Assembly: GCA_010028775.1 (NCBI GenBank) | Contig: RHAF01000003.1 | Coordinates: 1-33,824, forward strand | DNA from: Verrucomicrobiota bacterium | GTDB lineage: Bacteria; Verrucomicrobiota; Verrucomicrobiia; Methylacidiphilales; Verrucolacustridaceae | Direction of reading: 5' to 3' | DNA length: 33,824 nt | Shown here: positions 18,162-27,055 of the stretch, piece after piece | Layout: every line of letters starts with the position of its first letter | Numbering within the stretch: the first letter of the stretch is position 1 | Notes under the pieces: generated by a model | Databases searched by the model: none | What the model was told of the DNA's origin: nothing | The model's input: only the letters and a program-made list of their open reading frames with translations | Position numbers and translations under genes: made by a program

Positions 18162-21062
18162 GTGCCTGCCGCAGTGCCCAACGCCAGAACTTCCGTCAAG
18201 GAAACCTCGTCCAAGGATGCGAATGCCGACGGGGATCTTTCTTTTTTGCCACGCCACCTTGGTCCCGACGAAAAGACCCGCAAGGAAATGCTACAAACCC
18301 TTGGACTCGAAAGCCTAGAGGAGCTCGTTGAAAAAGCCGTTCCCGAAGGACTCTTGGCAAAACACCCACCCAAACTTCCCCCAGCCAGATCGGAGGCCCG
18401 GGCCCTTTCCGATTTACAAAGGATTTTTTCCCAAAATCAACCCGTGCGATCCCTCATTGGCTTGGGTTACCACGGAACCATCACACCCCATGTAATCCGG
18501 CGCAATATACTGGAGGACCCAGGTTGGTACTCTGCCTACACCCCGTACCAGCCGGAGATTTCCCAGGGTCGACTGGAAGCCCTGCTTAACTTCCAAACCA
18601 TGATCATCGAACTCACCGGACTGGAGATCGCCAATGCCTCCCTTCTCGACGAAGGCACGGCCGCGGCGGAGGCCGCGTCCCTGGCCCACAACGCCGCACA
18701 GGGCGGTTCCCGCAACACCCTATGGCTTTCCCCCGGACTTCACCCGACCACCCGTGCCGTGGTGATCACCCGGGCGGCGGCCTTGGGATGGAAAATTATC
18801 TCCTCAGAGAGTTTTCCAGAATCCGAATCCACTCATCTCTTCGCCGCCATTCTGGCCTATCCGGAGAGTGACGGACTGCTCGCAGATCCCCGCCCGTCGA
18901 TTCAGAAGATTCAATCTGCCGGGGCACTCTCAATTCTTGTGGCCGACCCCATGGCCCTTCTCCTTTTCACCCCGCCTGGGGAACTGGGCGCCGATATTGC
19001 GGTGGGAAGCACCCAGCGCTTCGGTATCCCCATGGGCTTTGGTGGACCCCACGCAGCCTACCTGGCCACCCGCCTTGCCTATCAAAGGCTTCTCCCAGGG
19101 CGCTTGGTCGGCGTCTCCAAGGACACTTCCGGGCGAACGGCCTATCGCCTCTCCCTGCAAACCCGCGAACAGCACATCCGTCGGGATCGTGCCACCAGCA
19201 ACATCTGCACTGCCCAGGCCCTCCTGGCTTCTATGGCGTCGATGTATGCCATTCACCACGGCCCGGCAGGACTTCGTGCCATCGCCTTGCGGATTCACGG
19301 CCATGCCAGGCGTCTGGCCAAAGAACTGGAAAAACTCGGCCTCACTATCCTGCACCCGTCTTATTTCGACACCCTCCGGATCCGGGGGACTCCATCCGCG
19401 CTGGCCACCACCATCAAAGCCGCACGAGCAGCCCACTATAACTTCCGGATTTTTTCACCAACAGAAATTGGAATCACACTGGACGAACTGACCGATGACG
19501 GGGAAATCGACCGTTTGGTTGGTTTTTTTGGAGGCAAGGGCTCAGGCCCAAGTTCCCCAACCCCCGAGCTTGCGGTCTCCGTCGCCCGCCGAGGCCCAGC
19601 CCTGCGGCATCCTGTTTTCTCCTTGCATGGAAATGAGAACGAGATTCTGAGATATATCCGATCCTTGTCTCATAAGGATCTCACCCCGGCCCAGTCCATG
19701 GTCTCGCTGGGATCCTGCACCATGAAGCTGAACGCCGCCTCCGAACTTGCTCCCCTGGGCTGGGCCTCGGTCACGGACCCCCATCCCTTCGCCCCGGAGG
19801 ATCAGAATTCCGGTTATCGAACAATGATTCACGATCTTGAGAGATGGCTGGGCGAGATTATCGGTTTACCTGCCGTCTCCCTGCAGCCCAATGCCGGCTC
19901 ACAAGGCGAATATGCCGGTCTTCTGGCCATCCGTGCTTGGCAGCACGCCCGTGGCGAGATGGCACGGGATGTATGCCTGATCCCGGTGTCCGCGCACGGC
20001 ACCAACCCCGCCAGTGCAGTTTTAGCCGGCTTTCGCGTGGTCCCGGTGAACTGTGACTCCAAAGGCAACGTCGATCACACGGACTTGGACGCCAAGCTGC
20101 GCGAACACGGTCCAAGGTTGGCCGCCGTAATGGTCACCTACCCATCCACCCACGGGGTTTTTGAGGCCGGCATCCGCGAACTCTGCCAGAAGGTCCATGC
20201 GTCAGGCGGACAGGTCTATATGGATGGGGCCAACCTTAACGCCTTGGTCGGAATCTGCCGCCCCGGGGAATTCGGGATCGATGCCTGTCATCTCAACCTC
20301 CATAAAACTTTTTGCATTCCCCATGGTGGAGGCGGACCTGGCGTGGGTCCGATCGCGGTGGCAGCCCACCTGGCTCCCTACCTTCCCTGCAATCCGGTCC
20401 AGCCCGTCGAACCCGGCCGGGTGGGAGCCGTTGCCTCCGCACCGTATGGAAGCGCCAGCATCCTTGTCATCCCGTGGATGTACCTGGCGATGGTCGGAAC
20501 CCAAGGTCTCTCCCTTTGCACCCGGGTGGCCATTCTCAACGCCAACTATCTCGCTCAACGACTCTCCAAGCACTACCCGATCCTTTATCGGGGAGCCGGC
20601 GGTTGGGTCGCCCACGAGTTCATTGTCGATTTTCGGCCCTTCAAGGCCAGTGCCGGGATCGAGGTCGAGGACATTGCCAAACGGCTGATGGATTACGGGT
20701 TCCACGCACCGACGATGTCGTGGCCGGTCGCTGGCACCCTCATGATCGAGCCCACGGAATCGGAATCCCGGGAGGAGATGGACCGGTTTGCCGATGCCCT
20801 GATTTCCATCCGGCAGGAGATCGCGGAAATCGAGGCAGGACGCATGGATCGCATGAAAAACCCACTCAAAATGGCGCCTCATCCCGCGGCCGATGTTCTT
20901 TCGGATTCATGGAATCGGCCTTACTCCCGCGAAAAAGCCGCCTACCCGGCCCCGTGGACGAGGAAATGGAAATACTGGCCGCCCGTCTCACGCATTGATT
21001 CGGTCCATGGCGACCGGAATCTTGTCTGCTCCTGCCCCTCGGTCTCCGAGTTGGCAAATTGA
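18162..21062 (+). CDS. gcvP: Glycine dehydrogenase (aminomethyl-transferring), full-length P-protein
   Basis: FLPRHLGPDEKTRKEML, GLGYHGTITPHVIRRNILEDPGWYSAYTPYQPEISQGRLEALLNFQTM, NLHKTFCIPHGGGGPGVGPI (PLP Lys), C-terminal SRIDSVHGDRNLVCSCP. GTG start. Confidence 0.98.
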   Translation: MPAAVPNARTSVKETSSKDANADGDLSFLPRHLGPDEKTRKEMLQTLGLESLEELVEKAVPEGLLAKHPPKLPPARSEARALSDLQRIFSQNQPVRSLIGLGYHGTITPHVIRRNILEDPGWYSAYTPYQPEISQGRLEALLNFQTMIIELTGLEIANASLLDEGTAAAEAASLAHNAAQGGSRNTLWLSPGLHPTTRAVVITRAAALGWKIISSESFPESESTHLFAAILAYPESDGLLADPRPSIQKIQSAGALSILVADPMALLLFTPPGELGADIAVGSTQRFGIPMGFGGPHAAYLATRLAYQRLLPGRLVGVSKDTSGRTAYRLSLQTREQHIRRDRATSNICTAQALLASMASMYAIHHGPAGLRAIALRIHGHARRLAKELEKLGLTILHPSYFDTLRIRGTPSALATTIKAARAAHYNFRIFSPTEIGITLDELTDDGEIDRLVGFFGGKGSGPSSPTPELAVSVARRGPALRHPVFSLHGNENEILRYIRSLSHKDLTPAQSMVSLGSCTMKLNAASELAPLGWASVTDPHPFAPEDQNSGYRTMIHDLERWLGEIIGLPAVSLQPNAGSQGEYAGLLAIRAWQHARGEMARDVCLIPVSAHGTNPASAVLAGFRVVPVNCDSKGNVDHTDLDAKLREHGPRLAAVMVTYPSTHGVFEAGIRELCQKVHASGGQVYMDGANLNALVGICRPGEFGIDACHLNLHKTFCIPHGGGGPGVGPIAVAAHLAPYLPCNPVQPVEPGRVGAVASAPYGSASILVIPWMYLAMVGTQGLSLCTRVAILNANYLAQRLSKHYPILYRGAGGWVAHEFIVDFRPFKASAGIEVEDIAKRLMDYGFHAPTMSWPVAGTLMIEPTESESREEMDRFADALISIRQEIAEIEAGRMDRMKNPLKMAPHPAADVLSDSWNRPYSREKAAYPAPWTRKWKYWPPVSRIDSVHGDRNLVCSCPSVSELAN

Positions 21063-21078
21063 TCCCCCCCTTCCTCGT

Positions 21079-21094
21079 CCTCCCCAATTGGAGG
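21079..21094. terminator. Short inverted repeat between convergent gcvP and lipA
   Basis: CCTCC-CCAATT-GGAGG within the 48-bp convergent gap. No clear U-tract, so only tentative. Confidence 0.25.
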
Positions 21095-21110
21095 GAATCG
21101 TGTCTGCCTG

Positions 21111-21986
21111 TCAGCTCTTCGTCGATACAGTATCGATCCCCGTATATTTCGCCGACTGCTCCTCCGCATGGTAGGAACTCCGAACCAGCGGTCCGCTTTC
21201 ACAAACCCCGAACCCAAGCGAGAGGGCTCTCTCTTTCCATCGGGCAAACTCTTCCGGGGTGACCCATCGGTCGACCGGCAGGTGCTTGGGAGTCGGCCGC
21301 AGATACTGACCCAAGGTCAGGATATCCACCTTTTCATCCGCCAAATCTCTCAACGTTTCCTCGATTTCCTCCTCTTTTTCCCCGATCCCCAACATGAGTC
21401 CCGTCTTGGTGACAAACCCCCTGGCTTTGGCCCGGCTCAGCACTTCGAGGCTGCGGTCATATTGGGCCTGGACCCGCACGGGCTTTTGTAGCCTGCAGAC
21501 CGTCTCCATGTTGTGGTTCAGGATGTCCGGCGCTGAATCCAACACCGTGTTCAGGCTTTCCTCCCGTCCCCTGAAATCAGGGATGAGCACCTCGATATGG
21601 GTTTCCGGGTTCACATTCCGGACTGCCCGGACAGTACGTGCCCATATCTCGGCGCCCCCATCCGGTAAATCATCTCGGGCTACCGATGTGATGACCGCGT
21701 GTTGAAGTCCCATGATTCGGACAGCATCCGCCACGCGGGCCGGTTCCCCCCAATCCACCGCGCCGGGCTTGCCAGTGGCAATTGCACAAAAGCGGCAACT
21801 CCGCGTGCAGGTTTCACCCAGAATCATGATCGTGGCGGTCCCGCGACTCCAACATTCGCCCAAATTCGGGCAATGGGCACTCTCACAAACCGTGTGCAAC
21901 TGATTGCCTTGCACAAGATTGCGAACTTTTAAATAGCCAGGGCCACCGGGAATCTTGGCTCGCAACCATGGTGGCTTTCTCTCCAT
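21111..21986 (-). CDS. lipA: Lipoyl synthase
   Basis: N-terminal cluster CESAHCPNLGEC; radical SAM CTRSCRFC; SVARDDLPDGGA; HNMETVCRLQ; C-terminal GPLVRSSYHAEE. Confidence 0.98.
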   Translation of the reverse strand: MERKPPWLRAKIPGGPGYLKVRNLVQGNQLHTVCESAHCPNLGECWSRGTATIMILGETCTRSCRFCAIATGKPGAVDWGEPARVADAVRIMGLQHAVITSVARDDLPDGGAEIWARTVRAVRNVNPETHIEVLIPDFRGREESLNTVLDSAPDILNHNMETVCRLQKPVRVQAQYDRSLEVLSRAKARGFVTKTGLMLGIGEKEEEIEETLRDLADEKVDILTLGQYLRPTPKHLPVDRWVTPEEFARWKERALSLGFGVCESGPLVRSSYHAEEQSAKYTGIDTVSTKS

Positions 21987-22047
21987 AACTCAAAACTAGC
22001 AAAAAAAAGCAACCCACGCACCAAGATCATCCCCCAGAGCATTTCTT

Positions 22048-22064
22048 ATTCACCCTTGTTCACC
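22048..22064 (+). promoter_or_regulatory. Candidate operator: 10-bp-period direct repeat ATTCACC-ctt-GTTCACC upstream of porin
   Basis: ATTCACC at 22048-22054 and GTTCACC at 22058-22064, about 66-82 bp upstream of the porin start codon. Confidence 0.3.
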
Positions 22065-22129
22065 AACCATTTTCCCATGACAGGGTGAGGGATTGGTACC
22101 ACAACGCTTTCCATTGATTCTCTACGAAC

Positions 22130-23782
22130 ATGCTCAGTCGATTCTCCCATGTATTCCGAGGGCTTTTGCTGGCTGCTTTTTTACTGCAATGCGGCTCATA
22201 TGGTCTGCAGGCCATGGATGATGAGACAGCGAAAACCATCGCGGATCTCAAGTCACAGGTCCAAACATTGATCGAAGAGGTCAAAAAACTAAAGAATCAG
22301 GAAAGTGGGGGTCCCTCAGTCTCCCGACTGCGCACACCTTCAGAGGAACCGGTCAAGCCCACCACCATCCGTCCGCACCCTATTGGTTATACTCCTTTTT
22401 TAACTCCCAAAATGTCTTCACCACCCCAAAAAGAACCCCTCCTTTCCCCGGAGGCCAAAGAACAACCCACCATGGAACAACCCGTCGAGGGAACCACGGA
22501 ATTTGCACCCAGATCAGAACAGCAGCCCCGCATGGATCTTCCGATGGTCGACATCTCAGAGAAGGGCATGATTTTTCGATCGCAAGATAACCACCACCTG
22601 ATTCGGCTGGGCGGATTGCTGCAACTCGACGATCGGCAGTTCGTCGATCCGGGAACCTCGGATATGTCCAAGTTTCTTGTCCGCCGGGCCCGACCCTATG
22701 CGTCCGGCTACTTTTACGATGACTGGGAATACCGGTTTGCACCGGAATTCGCGCTCTCCTCCCCTAACGCCACCACGTACTCCACAACCATTGCCGATGC
22801 CTTTATTAATTTTGATACCTTGGAGGAAATCCAGGTACAGGCTGGCAAATTCACCGTTCCATTGGGTCTGGAAATGCTGACTCCGGTGGCGTTTATTCCC
22901 TTCGCCGAACGCTCTCTCACCTCCAACCTTATCCCCAACCGGGATTTGGGCGTGATGGCACACGGGATTCTTTTCGACGAGAAATTGTCCTGGGCGGCTA
23001 TGGTGGGATCGGGAGCTCGGAATGACACGGTGCAAAGCGGTTTGGACTACGGAACCGGTCCCGTGGGTTACTTTCGCTTGTTTTGTCAGCCTTTTCGCAA
23101 CGAATCAGAAGTGCCAGAAGAGCTTCATGGCCTTCACTTCGGAGTCGGAGGCAGCATTGGCTGGCAGACGCAAAACCAGTCCATTAGTTCTTCCAACCTT
23201 TTCCAAAATTACAGCACGGACGGCGGCAACACCTTTCTGTCTTTCCCCAATGGCCTCGGAGTGCAGGGGGAAGTTTGGCGAATCAGCCCACAACTCTACT
23301 TTGAGAACGGCCCTATTTCAGTTTGGGGGGAATTCACCGCCGAACAGCAAGGGGTCGACACAGCTGGCATCTACGGTTCGTCCGGGGGGGGCTTTACCAA
23401 TTACCAGACCACAGCTTGGGATGTGGAAGTGGATTGGGTCATCACCGGGGAACCCTGCTCACTTGGGGGAATTGTTCCTCAAAAGCCGCTCGATTTCTCC
23501 ACCGGGGATATCGGAGCATGGGAGCTCGCCTTTCGTTACGATGGTTTGGCCGCCGGAGCCAACATGTTTCGACCGGTGGCTGAAGGCGGGATGGGTATCT
23601 CCCCGATAAGCAACGCGACCGGCGTCAACGGAGCTTCCGTCGCCCTCAACTGGTACCCCAATCGCATCATTCGGCTCGGGGTCACGTTCGAATACAACGC
23701 CTTCACCGGTGGAGGGGCACCCAACACGGTCGTGGAAAACAATGAGCTCGGCTTCATTACGCGACTACAACTGTTTTACTAA
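22130..23782 (+). CDS. OprO/OprP-type (phosphate-selective porin family) outer-membrane porin
   Basis: Signal peptide, short coiled coil (DDETAKTIADLKSQVQTLIEEVKKLKNQ), Pro-rich linker, LIRLGGLLQLDDRQF, FLVRRARPYASGYFYDDWEYRFAPEF, VQAGKFTVPLGLE, C-terminal aromatic strand ITRLQLFY. Confidence 0.88.
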   Translation: MLSRFSHVFRGLLLAAFLLQCGSYGLQAMDDETAKTIADLKSQVQTLIEEVKKLKNQESGGPSVSRLRTPSEEPVKPTTIRPHPIGYTPFLTPKMSSPPQKEPLLSPEAKEQPTMEQPVEGTTEFAPRSEQQPRMDLPMVDISEKGMIFRSQDNHHLIRLGGLLQLDDRQFVDPGTSDMSKFLVRRARPYASGYFYDDWEYRFAPEFALSSPNATTYSTTIADAFINFDTLEEIQVQAGKFTVPLGLEMLTPVAFIPFAERSLTSNLIPNRDLGVMAHGILFDEKLSWAAMVGSGARNDTVQSGLDYGTGPVGYFRLFCQPFRNESEVPEELHGLHFGVGGSIGWQTQNQSISSSNLFQNYSTDGGNTFLSFPNGLGVQGEVWRISPQLYFENGPISVWGEFTAEQQGVDTAGIYGSSGGGFTNYQTTAWDVEVDWVITGEPCSLGGIVPQKPLDFSTGDIGAWELAFRYDGLAAGANMFRPVAEGGMGISPISNATGVNGASVALNWYPNRIIRLGVTFEYNAFTGGGAPNTVVENNELGFITRLQLFY

Positions 23783-23823
23783 AGATCTCTTGTTTCGGTC
23801 GTTTCTCCCGCTTGAGTTTCTAA

Positions 23824-24486
23824 ATGAAGCATGCCTTGAAATTGAATCTGGCCCTGATTTCATGGATTGCCGTTTCCCTTTCCCAAGCCGGGATTCCCGC
23901 AGGAAAAGCCCGTTCCACTTTGGAGGCAGGCAACCTGCGTTTTGTTGAGGGGAAAGCTTTGGCCCACTCTTGGCAAAAAGGCACGGTAGCCAAAACGGGT
24001 GCTCTCGGACAAACACCCGCAGTCGCCGTCCTGACCTGTGCTGACTCCCGCACCCCGCCTGAGTTGATTTTCGACATGGGGGTGGGTGACCTTTTTGTCT
24101 GCCGTAATGCGGGTGGTTTTGACACCCCGGAGGTCAATGCCACGTTCGAATACGGTGTGGCCGCCCTTGGGGTGCATACCATCCTTGTTCTGGGTCACTC
24201 GAAATGTGGCGCCATCACCGCCACCCTCGAGGGCAAGCCCGTTCCCGGAAATATTTCTCTCTTAACCAAATCCCTCCGACCCGGAATTGAAAAGATCCTT
24301 CAGGATCACACCGACCTGTCCAAGGAGGATCAACTGAACCACGCTGTCGAAGCTCTCGTTCGCTATCAGATGCTTGAACTCATCAAAAACAGTGAACTCC
24401 TGCGAAAAGCGACGGCCGATGGCAAACTGCAGGTCATCGGAGCCGTTTACGATGTGGAAACAGGCCGGGTTCGTTTCCTAGATTAA
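23824..24486 (+). CDS. Beta-class carbonic anhydrase with N-terminal signal peptide
   Basis: Signal-like MKHALKLNLALISWIAVSLSQA; Zn ligands in VLTCADSRTPPELIFD and LGHSKCGAI; NAGG. Confidence 0.93.
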   Translation: MKHALKLNLALISWIAVSLSQAGIPAGKARSTLEAGNLRFVEGKALAHSWQKGTVAKTGALGQTPAVAVLTCADSRTPPELIFDMGVGDLFVCRNAGGFDTPEVNATFEYGVAALGVHTILVLGHSKCGAITATLEGKPVPGNISLLTKSLRPGIEKILQDHTDLSKEDQLNHAVEALVRYQMLELIKNSELLRKATADGKLQVIGAVYDVETGRVRFLD

Positions 24487-24532
24487 CAGCTCTCCGCTCG
24501 TTTCCCCATCCCGATAAGGCTACCCTGGGGGG

Positions 24533-26992
24533 ATGGTCTTGCCACTGAAACCCGAACTCCTTGCCCCAGCCGGTGACTGGGAATGCCTCAAGGCAGCCGT
24601 TACCGCAGGGGCCGATGCCGTCTACTTCGGCCTCCCTGCCTTCAATGCCCGTCTCCGCGCAGAGAATTTTACAGAGCCCGACCTACCGCTTGTTATGGAA
24701 TACCTTCATGCCCGCGGTCGCCGCGGATATCTCACCCTCAATGTATTGATCTTCCCATCCGAACTAACCGAAGCCGAACGACTGCTTCGCTGGGCCGCAA
24801 AATCCAAGGTTGATGCCATCATCGTCCAAGACCTTGGCTTGGTGCGTTTGGCACGCGAAGTCTGTCCCGGAGTGGAAATCCATGCCTCCACCCAGATGAC
24901 CCTCACCTCCCCCGAGGGTGTTGCCTTTGCCCGTCGCCAAGGTGCTTCCCTGGCCGTTCTGGCTCGTGAACTCTCTCTCCGCGAACTTGCCAAGTTCCCG
25001 TCTGCAACTGAATCCTCCGGCCTTCCCCTCGAGGTTTTCGTCCATGGAGCTCTCTGCGTGGCCTACTCCGGGCAGTGTCTGACCAGTGAAGTCTTCGGTC
25101 GTCGTAGTGCGAACCGAGGGGAGTGCGCCCAAGCTTGCCGCCTCCCCTATCGTTTGGAGGTTGATGGAAAAACCAAAGATCTCGGCGATCGAGCCTACCT
25201 TTTATCCCCTCAAGATCTCGCCGGGGTGGATGAAATCCCTGAGCTGGTCAAATTGGGTCTTCATTCTTTCAAGATCGAGGGTCGACTCAAATCCACCGAC
25301 TACATCACGGCGGTCACCTCGGTCTACCGAAAGGCCATCGATCGCGCTTTAGCCAACCAACCTGCCCCGGCCTCCAAAGAGGATCAATACCGACTCGAAA
25401 TGACATTCAGTCGAGGCCTTTTCTCCGGTTGGTTTCATGGCGTGGACCATCAACAGCTCGTCCATGCTCGGTTTGGAAAAAAACGCGGTCCCCTGGCAGG
25501 ACGAATCATCCGCACCGGCCCAGACTGGATCGAACTGGATCAAATACGGACGCCCCTTCATCCCGGCGATGGAGTGGTCATTGATCGCGGTGCCGACACC
25601 GAGAAAGAACCGGGCGGGTTTCTTTTTGGCGTGAAGGGGAATCGACTCCTCTTCCGGCATGGTTCCCTACCTGCCAACACCGCCCGGGTGGGGGACCGCG
25701 TCTGGAAAACCAAGGATCCCCAGCTGGAGAGACAGCTGAAGACCGAAAGATCCAAGGAAGCCTCAATCCAAACCACTCCGCTACATCTTAAAGTTTCCGG
25801 TCAGCCGGATAGACCGCTCTATATCCATGCGACAGCATGGGATCAGGAAGCACTTCTCACTTCCGTCACGCCCCTGACTACGGCCAGGAACCGGCCTCTG
25901 ACCCCTGAATCCCTCCGGGATCAGTTTGGTCGACTGGGCGGGACAGTGTTTCACCTGGGCGACCTGGTTGTCGATCTTCCCCAGCCTGTGATTCTGGCTG
26001 TCTCAGAACTCAATCGCCTTCGGCGAGAACTCGTCACCCGCCTTACCCCCACAGCTGAGTTCCCCCGCATACCCAGTACCCCGAACCCCTCCCAAGAAAA
26101 GACCCTCCCGAACCTCCTTGCCCCAATATCCGCTCGTGCCAAAAGAAGAAAATCAACGGAACCGATCCAGGTCTCCGTCCTATGCCGCAATCCCGCCCAA
26201 GTTGAAGCCCTTCTATCGGAACCACCCGAACTTCTCTACCTCGACTTTGAGGATCTCCGCCGTTTTACCCCAACGGTTGAAATTATTCGGAAGCAGTCCA
26301 AGACCCCCGTCTATCTTGCCACTCCCCGAATCCAAAAAGCGGGAGAGACCGGATTTTTCCGACTGATCGAAAATGCCCGACCGGACGGTGTCCTTGTCCG
26401 AAACCTGGGAGCTCTCGACTACTTCCGTTCCGCCAAACTCCCCATGATTGGTGACTTCTCCTTGAACGTGGCCAATCCCCTCTCCGCCGACCTATTCAAA
26501 TTCGAAGGACTCCAATGGCTGACACCCAGCTACGACCTCGACATCGGGCAGATTATGGAGTTGCTCCGCATGGCCCCTCCTGAATGGTTTGAGCTCACCC
26601 TCCACCAACACATTCCCATGTTTCATATGGAGCACTGTGTCTTCGCCGCCTTTCTGTCCCAGGGCAAAGATCATCTCACCTGCGGTCGCCCCTGCGATCA
26701 CCATCGGATCGCGGTCCGTGACCGTGTGGGCGAGGCACACCCCGTCCGCGCTGATGTGGGTTGCCGAAATACCGTATTTAACGCCCGGCCCCAGTCAGGA
26801 ATTTCCCATCTGCCTAACCTGCTGGATGCGGGACTTCGAAGATTCCGGATTGAACTTCTCGATGAAACGCCGGAGGAATCAATAGGCCTGCTACATGCGT
26901 ACCGGGAGGCCATCGCGGGTCGCTCCGATCCCCGCCGCCTGGCCAAAGCCCTCGGCGCACGGGATCAGTTGGGAGTCCTGTCCTCTCGCTGA
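24533..26992 (+). CDS. Peptidase U32 family protein (RlhA/TrhP-like RNA hydroxylation factor family)
   Basis: PELLAPAGDWECLKAAVTAGADAVYFGL, TLNVLIF, IHASTQMT, HGALCVAYSGQCLTSEVFGRRSANRGECAQACRLPYR (Cys cluster), FKIEGRLKSTDYI. Additional C-terminal half with EHCVFAAFLSQGKDHLTCGRPCDHHRIAVRDR. Confidence 0.92.
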   Translation: MVLPLKPELLAPAGDWECLKAAVTAGADAVYFGLPAFNARLRAENFTEPDLPLVMEYLHARGRRGYLTLNVLIFPSELTEAERLLRWAAKSKVDAIIVQDLGLVRLAREVCPGVEIHASTQMTLTSPEGVAFARRQGASLAVLARELSLRELAKFPSATESSGLPLEVFVHGALCVAYSGQCLTSEVFGRRSANRGECAQACRLPYRLEVDGKTKDLGDRAYLLSPQDLAGVDEIPELVKLGLHSFKIEGRLKSTDYITAVTSVYRKAIDRALANQPAPASKEDQYRLEMTFSRGLFSGWFHGVDHQQLVHARFGKKRGPLAGRIIRTGPDWIELDQIRTPLHPGDGVVIDRGADTEKEPGGFLFGVKGNRLLFRHGSLPANTARVGDRVWKTKDPQLERQLKTERSKEASIQTTPLHLKVSGQPDRPLYIHATAWDQEALLTSVTPLTTARNRPLTPESLRDQFGRLGGTVFHLGDLVVDLPQPVILAVSELNRLRRELVTRLTPTAEFPRIPSTPNPSQEKTLPNLLAPISARAKRRKSTEPIQVSVLCRNPAQVEALLSEPPELLYLDFEDLRRFTPTVEIIRKQSKTPVYLATPRIQKAGETGFFRLIENARPDGVLVRNLGALDYFRSAKLPMIGDFSLNVANPLSADLFKFEGLQWLTPSYDLDIGQIMELLRMAPPEWFELTLHQHIPMFHMEHCVFAAFLSQGKDHLTCGRPCDHHRIAVRDRVGEAHPVRADVGCRNTVFNARPQSGISHLPNLLDAGLRRFRIELLDETPEESIGLLHAYREAIAGRSDPRRLAKALGARDQLGVLSSR

Positions 26993-27055
26993 AATTCGTA
27001 AACGCTCATCTCAAGGCAAACGAATAAGGCTGAGGGAGATTTTAAGGTGCGGATC

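Noticed and set aside
17696-18331. 211-aa plus-strand ORF spanning the ATPase/gcvP divergent region
   Set aside because: Antisense to the ATPase N-terminus and out of frame with gcvP; low-complexity translation.
20202-20882. 226-aa minus-strand ORF antisense to gcvP
   Set aside because: Shadow frame of gcvP; no domain evidence.
26993-27055. ATTCGT...ACGAAT inverted repeat between U32 gene and icd
   Set aside because: Six-base arms separated by about 20 nt with no U-tract; could easily be chance.
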